Shown here in pieces: positions 52,919-61,477 of a DNA stretch of 64,000 bases. The notes under the pieces were generated by a model. It saw only the letters and a list, made by a program, of their open reading frames with translations. It had not been told where the DNA came from and did no database searches. This stretch comes from Methanoflorens sp963701995 (GTDB lineage Archaea > Halobacteriota > Bog-38 > Methanoflorentales > Methanoflorentaceae). Made by a program: the position numbers and the translations under genes. The DNA lies in NCBI GenBank assembly GCA_963701995.1, contig OY969693.1:1736001-1800000 (forward strand). Direction: 5' to 3'. Numbering within the stretch: position 1 is the first letter of the stretch; each line of letters starts with the position of its first letter.

Positions 52919-53338
52919 CTACGGCACTAAGACAGTATCAATAATGTGGATGACACCGTTGGTGCCTTCAATATCGGCCTCTTTTACCACCGCGTCATTG
53001 ACCTTCATGCCGTGGCGCAACCAGCGGTGCTCCTCAATCTTGAGCGTTGCGCCTTGCATGGTGGTAACGCTTTTTTCCTTGCGCAAGTTCGAGGCCACAA
53101 GCTTCTCTGGAACGACGTGATAGGTCAAGATGTTCTTCGCTTTGTCAGCGTCTTCGAGCGCACTCATTATCGTGCTTCCTTGAAGCTTATCGAATGCTTC
53201 GTTCTCAGGAGCAAAAAGCGTAATCGCTTGGGCATTTTTAAGGGTATCGGCTAATCCCGCTGCCACAATCGTACTGTGGAGTCTCGATAGTTCATCGATG
53301 TGCGACACAATCTCAACGACATCTAAGTTGAATTTCAT
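52919..53338 (-). CDS. Fasciclin-domain protein
   Basis: 139 residues from ATG 53338 (ribosome site AGGTGATTAAG); GTG 53347 possible. One FAS1 domain: LHSTIVAAGLADTLKNAQAITLFAPENEAFDKL, ILTYHVVPEKLVASNL, and IEGTNGVIHIIDTVLVP (the H2/H1 motifs). No signal peptide, so cytosolic or leaderless. Binds proteins or ligands; role unknown. Confidence 0.92.
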   Translation of the reverse strand: MKFNLDVVEIVSHIDELSRLHSTIVAAGLADTLKNAQAITLFAPENEAFDKLQGSTIMSALEDADKAKNILTYHVVPEKLVASNLRKEKSVTTMQGATLKIEEHRWLRHGMKVNDAVVKEADIEGTNGVIHIIDTVLVP

Positions 53339-53529
53339 CTTAATCACCTGCTTTACTGACCAGCTGTGCTGGATTTGCTTCTAAGACTCGTACATTTAAG
53401 AAGTTTTCTCAAATTCTTGAAGGGAATCGCCCGTAATCGCTTGCGAGTCTCTTCTTTTTTTCACAAGTTCAGTTTCACACCGCGCGCAGCATGGTCTTTT
53501 TGCGGCTGTGCTCTGCAGACACGTCTATC

Positions 53530-53691
53530 ATGAACTGGACAAGGGGGCGTCGTTCGTCGAGGAATGCACCTACGGTGAACTGCAAGAGATGCGGAAACTA
53601 CTCTCACTGCGGATTGCGCGGCGATAGAAAGCGTGTTCCGTATTGCGTACATTACAGACGTTCTCGACCTATTCAGAGCTTCCTATCTTGA
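53530..53691 (+). CDS. Small zinc-finger-like protein, 53 aa
   Basis: VNCKRCGNYSHCGLRGDRKRVPYCVHYRRSRP holds C-x2-C, C and C-x-H, a compact metal site common in mobile-element proteins. ATG 53530 or 53491. The rest of 53348-53828 shows no gene. Confidence 0.45.
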   Translation: MNWTRGRRSSRNAPTVNCKRCGNYSHCGLRGDRKRVPYCVHYRRSRPIQSFLS

Positions 53692-53828
53692 TTCATTTAA
53701 ATTTGAAAGCGTCAAGCTTCTCGAGGCTAAGATAGATGCCGCTTTGTCGACAGAAAGGCCATCAGAACAAAGCAAACATGCAATATGCCATGCAGCCCAT
53801 GTGATTAGCACCGATTAGGAGGGGAAAA

Positions 53829-53990
53829 ATGCTCACTAAGGCGTTAGTTTTGACGGACGACGAAGCTGACTTGCTGAGTCGTGCGCTTGAAGAAGTGAAG
53901 ACCAAAACCTTTGAGGAATCCCAGATTAGCCTAGATGATTTAGGTGCTCTCAACGCTCTGTCTCACATTTCAGGGAAGCTGAAAAAGTAG
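53829..53990 (+). CDS. Small acidic helical protein, 53 aa
   Basis: ATG 53829 after a strong ribosome site (TTAGGAGGGGAAAA). MLTKALVLTDDEADLLSRALEEVKTKTF... ends HISGKLKK. Helix-rich; unknown family. Confidence 0.6.
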   Translation: MLTKALVLTDDEADLLSRALEEVKTKTFEESQISLDDLGALNALSHISGKLKK

Positions 53991-54223
53991 AACCGGATAA
54001 GGAAGCACATCAAATATCCGCTAACCTAGTGAGCAAGCGCCTCTTTTTAGGGCACTTCATCGGTAGAGAAGGCGGTACAGACACAGCGGGCGGGTCGCGG
54101 TAGAGTTGACCTCGCAAACGAGCAACTGACACAAGTAGATTGCAGCACTCAGGCCACATAGCGCGCAAATCTGGGCGAAAGGACTTATTCTTGCACGTTA
54201 AATGACGTGAGAGGTGATAAACC

Positions 54224-54532
54224 ATGCTTTACTTGGTATATATTGAGGTTCCCGCAGAAGTAGGCACTCGCGTAGATTTCGAAGAACAGGGCCCGGGGCA
54301 AATCATCGGGTATATGATGAATCGGTTCGCGCCCGAGGCGGTGTATATAAAGGCCGGCACGCGTGCTAGTTTCATGGTGGCCGATCTGAATGAGACACAG
54401 ATGACGGAGCTTATGCTTATTGTGTCGAAGAATTTCGGCACGTATCCGGAGTTCACGGCTCTCATTCCCGCAGCGGCTATTCCCGAAATGGCTGGAAAGG
54501 CGATAGAAGCGGTGAAGAAGGCACAAATTTAG
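54224..54532 (+). CDS. Small ferredoxin-fold protein, DUF3303-like (paralogue 3 of 3)
   Basis: 102 residues with ATG start (the other two use GTG). MLYLVYIEVPAEVGTRVDFEEQGPGQIIGYMMNRFAPEAVYI..., FMVADLNETQMTELMLIVSKNFGTYPEF. The leader (CTTATTCTTGCACGTTAAATGACG, 54183 region) matches that of the other two, so leader and gene moved together. Confidence 0.7.
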   Translation: MLYLVYIEVPAEVGTRVDFEEQGPGQIIGYMMNRFAPEAVYIKAGTRASFMVADLNETQMTELMLIVSKNFGTYPEFTALIPAAAIPEMAGKAIEAVKKAQI

Positions 54533-54733
54533 CGTGGTCTTTACTAAAGTCGTCGATCTGGCCATGTTAAAGCCACAAACAACGGATACGACAGAAGTCC
54601 TTCAGCCTCCATCTCGTGTTATTCAGAGGCAATACTAGCGTGATTCAAAAGAGTTATTTAAGGGCGAAAAAAGGGGTATGCAGAAACGGAGCCTCTCCTT
54701 AACGCTTTGACATTGCCTATTCCAACTCAAAGA

Positions 54734-55141
54734 AAAGTCGCAAGGCATGATCGCGGCAGGACTATCCGTCATAGGAATTGTTAAGAGCGTTATAGACATC
54801 GAGGGCATAGAGGGTTAAAAATGACATGCTGCCGTCCAAGTCAAACACAGATAGCGCGCGATGGCGTTAAGGGAATAATCATATCGACAATAGAGGTTAA
54901 CGGCGCGCCCGAAACCGCGCTTATTGATAAAAATACGAGTTACGTCGTCGCTAAGTATAATACGCTCCGGGGGGCGCTAAATGGACATGCCTATTTTTGC
55001 GATGCGGTCGCCAAATCCTACGTGATAAAAGACGCCTGGGATGATGAGATAACCCTCATACCGCGCGACGAGAACGACCCCTATTATTTAGAGCGTGTCA
55101 AGATAAGCGCGGATAGGTGTTTTTAAAAATATGGCATTTTA
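54734..55141 (+). repeat. 408-nt exact duplication, copy B, fused to peroxidase gene
   Basis: Identical to 23091-23498. Here the final eleven bases are the start of an intact peroxidase gene, so copy B looks like the original setting. Confidence 0.95.
54821..55126 (+). CDS. 101-aa protein of unknown function, in operon with peroxidase
   Basis: Sequence identical to the product of 23178-23483 (see there). The stop at 55126 lies 4 nt before the peroxidase ATG, and a 23-codon frame (54747-54818) precedes it closely. The tight packing suggests a joint role in thiol or peroxide chemistry. Confidence 0.65.
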   Translation: MTCCRPSQTQIARDGVKGIIISTIEVNGAPETALIDKNTSYVVAKYNTLRGALNGHAYFCDAVAKSYVIKDAWDDEITLIPRDENDPYYLERVKISADRCF

Positions 55142-55610
55142 TGACATCACGTTTCGTGATTCGTTCGGATCAACCGTTAGTATGTCCGAGTTTCGTGGAA
55201 AGGTTGTTCTCATTGTTAACACAGCGACCAAATGCGGTCTGGCGGGTCAGTTCAAAGAACTCGAAGAACTTCACCAGAAGTACAAAGACAAGGGACTCGT
55301 GGTGATTGGCTTTCCCTCTGACCAGTTTAAACAGGAGCCAGAGACAAATGAGACCATGGTCAAAGCTTGCCTGATAAATTTTGGCGTAACCTTCCTCATT
55401 TCCGAGAAAATAATGGTGAACGGTAAAGATACCCATCCTCTCTTTGTTTATCTGAAAAAAGAGTTACCCGGAGGTATTCTTGGAAGCACGATAAAATGGA
55501 ATTTTACAAAATTCTTGGTTTCCAAAGAAGGTGTGCCTTTTAAGCGCTATTCGCCAACAACAAAACCCGCTGAGATAGAAGGAGACATCGTCGACTTATT
55601 AGGCAAGTGA
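55131..55610 (+). CDS. Glutathione-peroxidase-family thiol peroxidase
   Basis: 159 residues. Catalytic Cys in NTATKCGLAGQ (normally N-x-A-S/T-x-C/U-G), Gln in GFPSDQF (usual FPCNQF; the resolving Cys replaced by Ser here), and Trp-Asn in IKWNFTKFL complete the tetrad. Reduces peroxides with thioredoxin-like donors in most microbes, as archaea seldom have glutathione. Without the FPC Cys the resolving thiol must be another Cys (ACLINFG) or a partner. Confidence 0.9.
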   Translation: MAFYDITFRDSFGSTVSMSEFRGKVVLIVNTATKCGLAGQFKELEELHQKYKDKGLVVIGFPSDQFKQEPETNETMVKACLINFGVTFLISEKIMVNGKDTHPLFVYLKKELPGGILGSTIKWNFTKFLVSKEGVPFKRYSPTTKPAEIEGDIVDLLGK

Positions 55611-55801
55611 CTTAAACCCTAGATTAGCCGCGCAAGACTCGCGAAGTCAGCGGATGTAAATTATGGCGGGCAGCCGTCAAGCTTAGCGAATAAGGAAAAA
55701 AGGGGTATCTGCGGCAAAAGAGCAAGGGAGAGCATATTGCGAGCAAAAGAGGGAGAAAGCTTATCCACGCCGCAATTGCAGTAGGTGGAGGTCGCGACAA
55801 C

Positions 55802-56857
55802 TTGGCTGAGACACAAGCGCGCAAGAGTGCGGAGGTGACGTGGGATGTTGACGGAATCGCGGTCTACGGAACCCTGACACGTCCAGCCGGGAATGAGGAA
55901 CAACCCGCAATCGTCTTTGTCGCAGGCAGCGGGCCTACCGATCGAGATTGGTGCTCACCGCTCCTTCCCGGCACTAATTGCAGTGGTCGGCTCCTTGCTC
56001 AGGCCCTTACCGAAAAGGGATTTGTAACACTGCGTTACGACAAACGCGCCGCAGGGCCGCACGTGCGCGACAACCTCCCGCGACTTGTCGGCAAAATGAG
56101 TATGCAGGGACACGTTGACGAGCTGGCCGGTGCTATCGCCACGCTGGCGTTAACTCCCAACGTCGACCCCTCGCGGCTGTTTGCGTTGACGAACAGCGAG
56201 GGGGCCATTCACGCGCTTCACTATCAGCTACATACGCCTCAGTATCGATTCAAGGGACTTGTGTTGACTGGTGCTCCAGGCCGTCCTGTTGGTCTCGTAG
56301 CGCGTGATCAACTGTTGGCGCAAACTGCTGCGCTCCCCAACGCGGATGAACTGATGAAGCGCTATGATGGGTGCATCGAAGCGTTCGTTGCTGGCAAGCC
56401 CATAGTGCCCGACCCATTGCTGCCAGACGGCGTGAAAGATCTCTTGCGGAGCCTAGAAACTCCCGTAAATTTGCCTTTCGCCCGTGAGCTGTGGGTGGAA
56501 GATCCTGCCGACCTTGTCTCACGCGTGTCCGGCCCGATCCTCGTTGTGATCGGCAAGAAGGATATCCAGGTCGATTGGCGCAAAGATGGAGGTGCGCTGG
56601 AAACGGCGACCATAGGGAGCGGCAGCATGACTTTTGCTTATCCAGAGAACGCGGACCACGTGCTCAAGTATGAGCCTCGACTCCGAGAAGAGCTGACCGC
56701 CGTTGAAGTCGGCGCGCAGTACAACGCTGAAGGCCGCGTTCTCGATCCAGAAGTCATTGCTGTGATCACGAATTGGTTGGTTCAGCGAGCATATGGTCAA
56801 GCGTTCAAAGCGGGGTGTGCGCCTTCACGTTTAGACCACAAGGCAGTTCAGCGTTGA
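55802..56857 (+). CDS. Alpha/beta hydrolase
   Basis: 351 residues, TTG start at 55802. VTWDVDGIAVYGTLTRPAGNEEQPAIVFVAGSGPTDRDW (oxyanion strand), TLRYDKRAAGPH, then nucleophile elbow LTNSEGAIHAL (N-S-E-G), acid near KKDIQVDW and His in ENADHVLKY. Dienelactone-hydrolase-like esterase pattern; substrate unknown. First of a group of GC-richer, bacterial-looking genes to 58973. Confidence 0.85.
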   Translation: MAETQARKSAEVTWDVDGIAVYGTLTRPAGNEEQPAIVFVAGSGPTDRDWCSPLLPGTNCSGRLLAQALTEKGFVTLRYDKRAAGPHVRDNLPRLVGKMSMQGHVDELAGAIATLALTPNVDPSRLFALTNSEGAIHALHYQLHTPQYRFKGLVLTGAPGRPVGLVARDQLLAQTAALPNADELMKRYDGCIEAFVAGKPIVPDPLLPDGVKDLLRSLETPVNLPFARELWVEDPADLVSRVSGPILVVIGKKDIQVDWRKDGGALETATIGSGSMTFAYPENADHVLKYEPRLREELTAVEVGAQYNAEGRVLDPEVIAVITNWLVQRAYGQAFKAGCAPSRLDHKAVQR

Positions 56858-56992
56858 CGAGACGCCGCACAGGTCCGCAGCGGTTGTCAACACCATTGTG
56901 CTTAGGTTTGGCTCGCAGCCATTGCTTAACTGCCCGATGCTGTTCTTAGTCTCTCGTCGTTCACGTGTGGACGTATCTTGTAGGGTCTTTTT

Positions 56993-57883
56993 TCACTCTT
57001 GATCCCGGAAAAACGTTAGTAGCTCCTGCGCGACACGTTCTGGCTTGCCGCCGTCGAGTGCTGCTGCATGGCCAAGGCCTTGCAATTCAACGCGACGAAC
57101 GTTTGGAATGACATTCTCCAATGCGTCCAGCGTGTTCCTTAAAAAGGCTGGGCTTTTGCTGGCGCCGAGCAACAGCACGTCCGCGGGCACTGCCTTGAAG
57201 GACTCAAGAGTTCCCTGCATTTCGACGACGAGCTGATAATCAAAGTGGAATGTCGGGATGAGCTCTTGGAGCGGCACATCGTCGCCCTTGACGCTCTCTG
57301 CATCGCGCCGCAGGATTTGCCTGAAAAGCCACACTAGCACAGAGCGCGGGGCGATTTCGACCACAGGTTGTAGTGACCCGGGTAAAAACAGGGCCCCAAA
57401 ATCTTTCAGGAGGGTGACCATCGCCTCTGCTACCTTGCCATCGGCTATCTCTCGGTCAAACCGCGGCATAAAGGACTGCAGCATCGTTATTATTGAGTTG
57501 TCGACGTCAAGGGGTGGTTCGTTTACGACGGCTTTGTGGACAGACGGCAGCTCGAGCGCGGCTTGCAATGCGATGAGGCCGCCAGAGCTCAGCCCGAAGA
57601 CGTTGTGCGCCTCAGTCTCGGTTAGAAGCGTATCCACGTCTTCAACTTCTCTGCGCATGCTATAATTGTCACCAAATGGCCCACTCAGACCGCGGCCGCG
57701 CCTATCAGGAATATACACGGTGAACGCATCCGATAGAGCAGCGCCGAGCTTCGAATAACTCTGTGAGGCATTGGCGCCTCCGTGAAAAAGAATAACGCCC
57801 GGGCCATCGCCCATCTGGCGATACCCTATCGCAGTCCCGTCCTTAGAGACGACTGAACCCATCTCGTATTTTCGGTTGCTCAC
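56993..57883 (-). CDS. Alpha/beta hydrolase
   Basis: 296 residues. VILFHGGANASQSY (oxyanion loop HGG), YIPDRRGRGLSG, nucleophile elbow FGLSSGGLIALQ, catalytic His in QGLGHAAALDGGKPERVA. Typical of small serine hydrolases in Actinobacteria and Chloroflexi, so transfer from bacteria is likely (inference). Substrate unknown. Confidence 0.88.
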   Translation of the reverse strand: MSNRKYEMGSVVSKDGTAIGYRQMGDGPGVILFHGGANASQSYSKLGAALSDAFTVYIPDRRGRGLSGPFGDNYSMRREVEDVDTLLTETEAHNVFGLSSGGLIALQAALELPSVHKAVVNEPPLDVDNSIITMLQSFMPRFDREIADGKVAEAMVTLLKDFGALFLPGSLQPVVEIAPRSVLVWLFRQILRRDAESVKGDDVPLQELIPTFHFDYQLVVEMQGTLESFKAVPADVLLLGASKSPAFLRNTLDALENVIPNVRRVELQGLGHAAALDGGKPERVAQELLTFFRDQE

Positions 57884-58005
57884 CTAAATCCTCTAATGCT
57901 GCTAGAGTTGCCCTTAATTGAACCGCATGTCAAGTTGGGCACGCTGTCGGGATTGTCCAAACAAAATTCGACCCGTCTTCCATCGCGCTGCACAAACTTT
58001 TTTTG

Positions 58006-58410
58006 TTAGCTCTGGATTTGTCGCACCAGACCAAACACATTAATGATGCGCCCTCTCTCCACGACCTTGCCATTGGCGAACTTGTTGAAGGCCATCATAG
58101 TGCCTCTGACCTGTTTGCCTGTCGCTGGGACGCCCATAAACGTGCCAGAGTGTGTGCCACGCAACGTCGATCGCTCTGCGACCATGTCTCCTTCGGCAAT
58201 CATAGTCTCGATCGTGAAGCTGAGGTCCGGAAAGCTCTTGCGAAGCCTGATAAGGCGTTCCTTAAATCCCTCAACGCCGGAGGCTTGCCCCTGAAGGGGG
58301 AGGAGGTCAACAACGTCGGCAGCGAGCGCTTCGTCTATCGCCTTCAAATCGACAGTGTTGAAGGCGTCGTAAAGGCGCCGAATGACCGCTTTGTTGTCTT
58401 CAAGCGACAT
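58006..58410 (-). CDS. SnoaL-like (NTF2-fold) ester cyclase-type protein
   Basis: 134 residues from MSLEDNKAVIRRLYDAFNTVDL; an upstream GTG/ATG extension is possible. GFKERLIRLRKSFPDLSFTIETMIAEGDMVAERSTLRGTHSGTFMGVPATGKQVRG is the NTF2-like SnoaL signature. Such domains act on polyketides or other small molecules; no partner pathway here. Confidence 0.9.
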   Translation of the reverse strand: MSLEDNKAVIRRLYDAFNTVDLKAIDEALAADVVDLLPLQGQASGVEGFKERLIRLRKSFPDLSFTIETMIAEGDMVAERSTLRGTHSGTFMGVPATGKQVRGTMMAFNKFANGKVVERGRIINVFGLVRQIQS

Positions 58411-58544
58411 AGTGTGTTCGTTGTTTTTACGCCACATTTAAAGTGGTTGCGTTATCGAAGATGCATGCGGTTGAGATCTCGCGCGCTCAGCAGCCAAACG
58501 CAGAGCGTTATGCTCAAGAACTTGCCCAGTGGCGAGCCCAGTCC

Positions 58545-58940
58545 TCAGCTTACCGCTTTCTTCACGAGCGCGCCGATCCTTGCCTCTTCGGCGGCAGTCA
58601 ACTCCTTTAGCGCGAAGGCGATCGGCCACATGTGGCCTTCGTCGAGGTTCGCCTCGGAGTTGAAGCCAAGCGTCATGTACCTCTCTTTAAACTTCTGCCC
58701 GCTGCGGAAGAAGAAGACGACCTTGCCGTCCTTGGCATACGCGGGCATCCCGTACCAGAGTTTCGGCGAGAGGGCTGGCGCGCTGGCTTTGATGACTGCA
58801 TGGAGCCGCTCGCCCATGGCGCGATCCGGTCCCGGCATCGCGGCGATCGCCGCGAGCACGGCGCTTTCCCCGTCCGCCTTGTCCGCGCGCTGGTCGGGCT
58901 TTTGTTGATTGATCGTTGTTTCTTTCTTTGTGTTTTTCAT
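58545..58940 (-). CDS. DUF1801 (YdhG-like) protein
   Basis: 131 residues from MKNTKKETT. MGERLHAVIKASAPALSPKLWYGMPAYAKDGKVVFFFRSGQKFKERYMTLGF is the DUF1801 core, a fold related to frataxin-like iron chaperones. Bacterial in style. Function unclear. Confidence 0.88.
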   Translation of the reverse strand: MKNTKKETTINQQKPDQRADKADGESAVLAAIAAMPGPDRAMGERLHAVIKASAPALSPKLWYGMPAYAKDGKVVFFFRSGQKFKERYMTLGFNSEANLDEGHMWPIAFALKELTAAEEARIGALVKKAVS

Positions 58941-59084
58941 GAGTTGCCTCTTAACTGTTTCAAGACGATTCACGTTGTTTTATCGCTAAAAAAAACGGGG
59001 TACAGGGCGGATAAGTCTTGTCCACTTTTTCAACAAGCTTTGCGGACAGTAGCGACAGATTTGGCACTTTTGTACGACTCCGCA

Positions 59085-59180
59085 GGTGGCCGCCGAAAAA
59101 CTTTTTCGGAAGTGCTCGACCAGCTCCGACGCGCATCATTCAGATTGCAACACCTTTTACCTCCGCCTGATGTAGGCGAA
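59085..59180 (+). pseudogene. Relic of the 47-aa protein at 52746
   Basis: VAAEKLFRKCSTS is encoded by DNA nearly identical to 52818-52860 (shared GCCGCCGAAAAACTTTTT). No start or conserved remainder. Confidence 0.5.
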
Positions 59181-59239
59181 GACAACTACCCGTCAAAGGG
59201 TCAGGGCAGAAGTCATTTTCTAAGAATTGATGACACTCT

Positions 59240-59899
59240 CTATTTAGTCGGTCGCAAAGTCGAAGATTTCAGCACTGCTAACACATGCTTTCTATAATCG
59301 ACTCCGTCCATCAAGGTGATGATGTCATCTTCACCTGATTCTGACGGTTCGAGCGTTACTTTGTCGAACTTATGGTCGATGCCGCCCTCCGTTTCCACGC
59401 TGTGCCAATAAAAGCGAACTTGTTTAGGCACGTCCAGGGGTATGCCACGCTTTGCCTTCTCATAAGCAGCGATCCACGTCTGCATTATCGCTTGCCATTC
59501 AGCATTGAGCTTCTGGATCCCCGGTCGATACATAAAGTTCACGTTGAATGACTTGTATGTCAACTCCTCTACAGGGACACGTCCTGTATATGGGCCATAT
59601 ATAAAGGACGAATGTTCTTTGTATGCCCGATCTGCCGCCTGCCCGATGTACGGTATCAGTCGCAACGATGGGTGATGAGCGATGCGAGGGCTATGCCGTA
59701 CTGCCCAGACTGCCGCTGCCGTATACACCGCCTCCTCGCTCCATGATGCGGCGCGTCCTTTTTTTCCACTCCCCTTCCCGTGTTTGTAGCGTTCCGGTTC
59801 AGGGATGATATGGAGAGTATATGCCCACCCTTTGAGCGTGTCTAGTGCAATATCCACACCTAGTTTATGAAGCCGGGCTTGAACTTCGTCAAGGTTCAT
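59240..59899 (-). CDS. Putative HTH protein of plasmid/virus type, 219 aa
   Basis: MNLDEVQARLHKLGVDIALDTLKGWAYTLHIIPEPERYKHGKGSGKKGRAASWSEEAVYTAAAVWAVRH looks like a MerR-like or plasmid-replication HTH with a basic wing; the C-terminal 140 residues (YRPGIQKLNAEWQAIMQTWIAAYEKAK...) have no known match for me. TATATA-rich promoter region at 59925-60000. Divergent from 60148. Confidence 0.6.
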   Translation of the reverse strand: MNLDEVQARLHKLGVDIALDTLKGWAYTLHIIPEPERYKHGKGSGKKGRAASWSEEAVYTAAAVWAVRHSPRIAHHPSLRLIPYIGQAADRAYKEHSSFIYGPYTGRVPVEELTYKSFNVNFMYRPGIQKLNAEWQAIMQTWIAAYEKAKRGIPLDVPKQVRFYWHSVETEGGIDHKFDKVTLEPSESGEDDIITLMDGVDYRKHVLAVLKSSTLRPTK

Positions 59900-60147
59900 T
59901 TGTTCATCTTACCGTCGTCTTGCTATATGTACTTACTCTATTAGTTTTAATATAAGATTTCTACGGTTACCTATTAGTTTCAATATATTATAAAAAAATG
60001 CCAAATATAACGCTTAAAATGCGAAAAATAAAACCATTAGAAAATGACTTAAAGGATAACAGCGTCATGATTTTTAGCCATAGCGAGTGGCTATGCATAA
60101 ATTGACGTCTAAGCTCCGCTTTAGCAAAAGTGAAGGAGTATAAACAC

Positions 60148-60549
60148 ATGATTGAAAATTTAAAACCAATAGAACGAGAAGCGAATGACGAATCCCTCCC
60201 GATGCCTGAATCAAAGGCAGTAATTGGAAACGAGCTAACGGAAGGAACGCACCGGTTCAGAATAACAGGTCGTACAATAGAGACCGATGTAAAGCTCAAG
60301 GGAAAAACGGGAACTTACACTAGATTCGAATTGCGTGCTAGGCCGATAGATATGGAACTCGACCAAGGGAAATCGCTTGGAATCTTCTACTCGTATAACT
60401 TAAAGACGTCGACCGAATGCGGGCACTTCCTCAAAAATCAAGGCGTGCATATTGAGTATCTCGACAACGATCGTGTGAACCTCATAGGATTGATCGGGAG
60501 CAGCTTCAAGGCAGAAGCCGCCAAAAGGCAAGAAATAGAAAAAGCTTAG
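60148..60549 (+). CDS. Beta-rich hypothetical protein of mobile-element type
   Basis: 133 residues, ATG 60148 with ribosome site GAAGGAG 9 nt upstream. THRFRITGRTIETDVKLKGKTGTYTRFELRARPIDM... reads as an OB-like barrel; EAAKRQEIEKA ends in a helix. A single-strand DNA-binding role is a guess. Confidence 0.6.
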   Translation: MIENLKPIEREANDESLPMPESKAVIGNELTEGTHRFRITGRTIETDVKLKGKTGTYTRFELRARPIDMELDQGKSLGIFYSYNLKTSTECGHFLKNQGVHIEYLDNDRVNLIGLIGSSFKAEAAKRQEIEKA

Positions 60550-60717
60550 CTCTTCGCAGCGCGAACCCATTTCTAAACCAAATGTATTAGTAACAATTGA
60601 TGCAACTGAGCTTAGTCATTTGACTGCTATCAATATTGCAGACTTTTCCTTGTCAACGACTTATTTCCTCTAGAATCAAAGAACTGGTTTGCGTTAGATA
60701 AGTGCGAGGTGAGAAAT

Positions 60718-60879
60718 ATGCAACTCATAAAATGTGACAGGTGCAAAGAGATTACAGACTACCGAGGTTTTCTAACCGTTGAGACTACTCGATTTAAAAA
60801 CTCGTTTGACCTTTGTAAAAAATGCGAAGATGAAATGAGGGAACTGGTAAGAAATGCTATAACAGTTGACGAGGGATAA
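60718..60879 (+). CDS. Small C4 zinc-ribbon protein, 53 aa
   Basis: ATG after GCGAGGTGAGAAAT. IKCDRCKEITDYRG...FDLCKKCEDEM: two CxxC pairs 26 residues apart, a minimal ribbon typical of viral and plasmid proteins. Same strand as 60148. Confidence 0.65.
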   Translation: MQLIKCDRCKEITDYRGFLTVETTRFKNSFDLCKKCEDEMRELVRNAITVDEG

Positions 60880-60949
60880 GCCGAGTCGCAGCGATGATTG
60901 GACAGACATAGTCTCGGATTTCGCAGCGGTTATGCTAGCCGCCGCTACT

Positions 60950-61260
60950 ACTATCTTAGTGATTGTTACGGGGCGGCTTGTAGCTACTGCCTCGCTAGAG
61001 CAGAACGGCTTGACGGATCGTATTTGCGGACGTTTGCCCTTGAGTTAAAAGAGCAGCTCGCCCAGACGCTTACTGCGTTTGTTATGTCGATTTTGACTCA
61101 GCCACGTAGGCGCCTAGATACGGAAAGTGCTGCGGAGCCACCGCTTCGTCAAATCATTGATGCGTTGCAGTAGGTGATGTGCACACATGACGCTGAAAAG
61201 CTGGCGATTTCTGTACTCGAAATCTACAAAGGCAGTTTAGCGAATGGCGACGAAAGTCTG
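60950..61260 (+). pseudogene. YCLARAERLDGSYLRTF-family copy with amber codon (copy 4 of 4)
   Basis: CYGAACSYCLARAERLDGSYLRTFALELKEQLAQTLTAF... to PLRQIIDALQ, then TAG at 61171-61173 exactly where homologues have CAG (LQQVM), after which the frame continues VMCTHDAEKLAISVLEIYKGS. The N-terminal 50 residues are missing. A nonsense-mutated fragment. Confidence 0.65.
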
Positions 61261-61477
61261 TTTGACCTACCGTAGAATGTTAGTGAAGTCACATAGTCTC
61301 GTCAGCACAGTGAAAAAACCAAAAGCATTTTGGTGTATTCACGCAGCTTAAGCAACATATTGAACAAGAAGCGACCAGAAGGCGGGGTCAAAAAAGAGAT
61401 CAGCCATAAGCGCGTCCTGCTTGGGTTATGGAAGAGCGAGATCGACAGCGGACGTCTTTGGAATAAATAACCAGACA

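Noticed and set aside
48644..61173. General TAG recoding (pyrrolysine) in this genome
   Set aside because: TAG ends many intact genes here, including gap, amt and the NRAMP gene, at family-appropriate lengths; only two candidate read-through sites exist.
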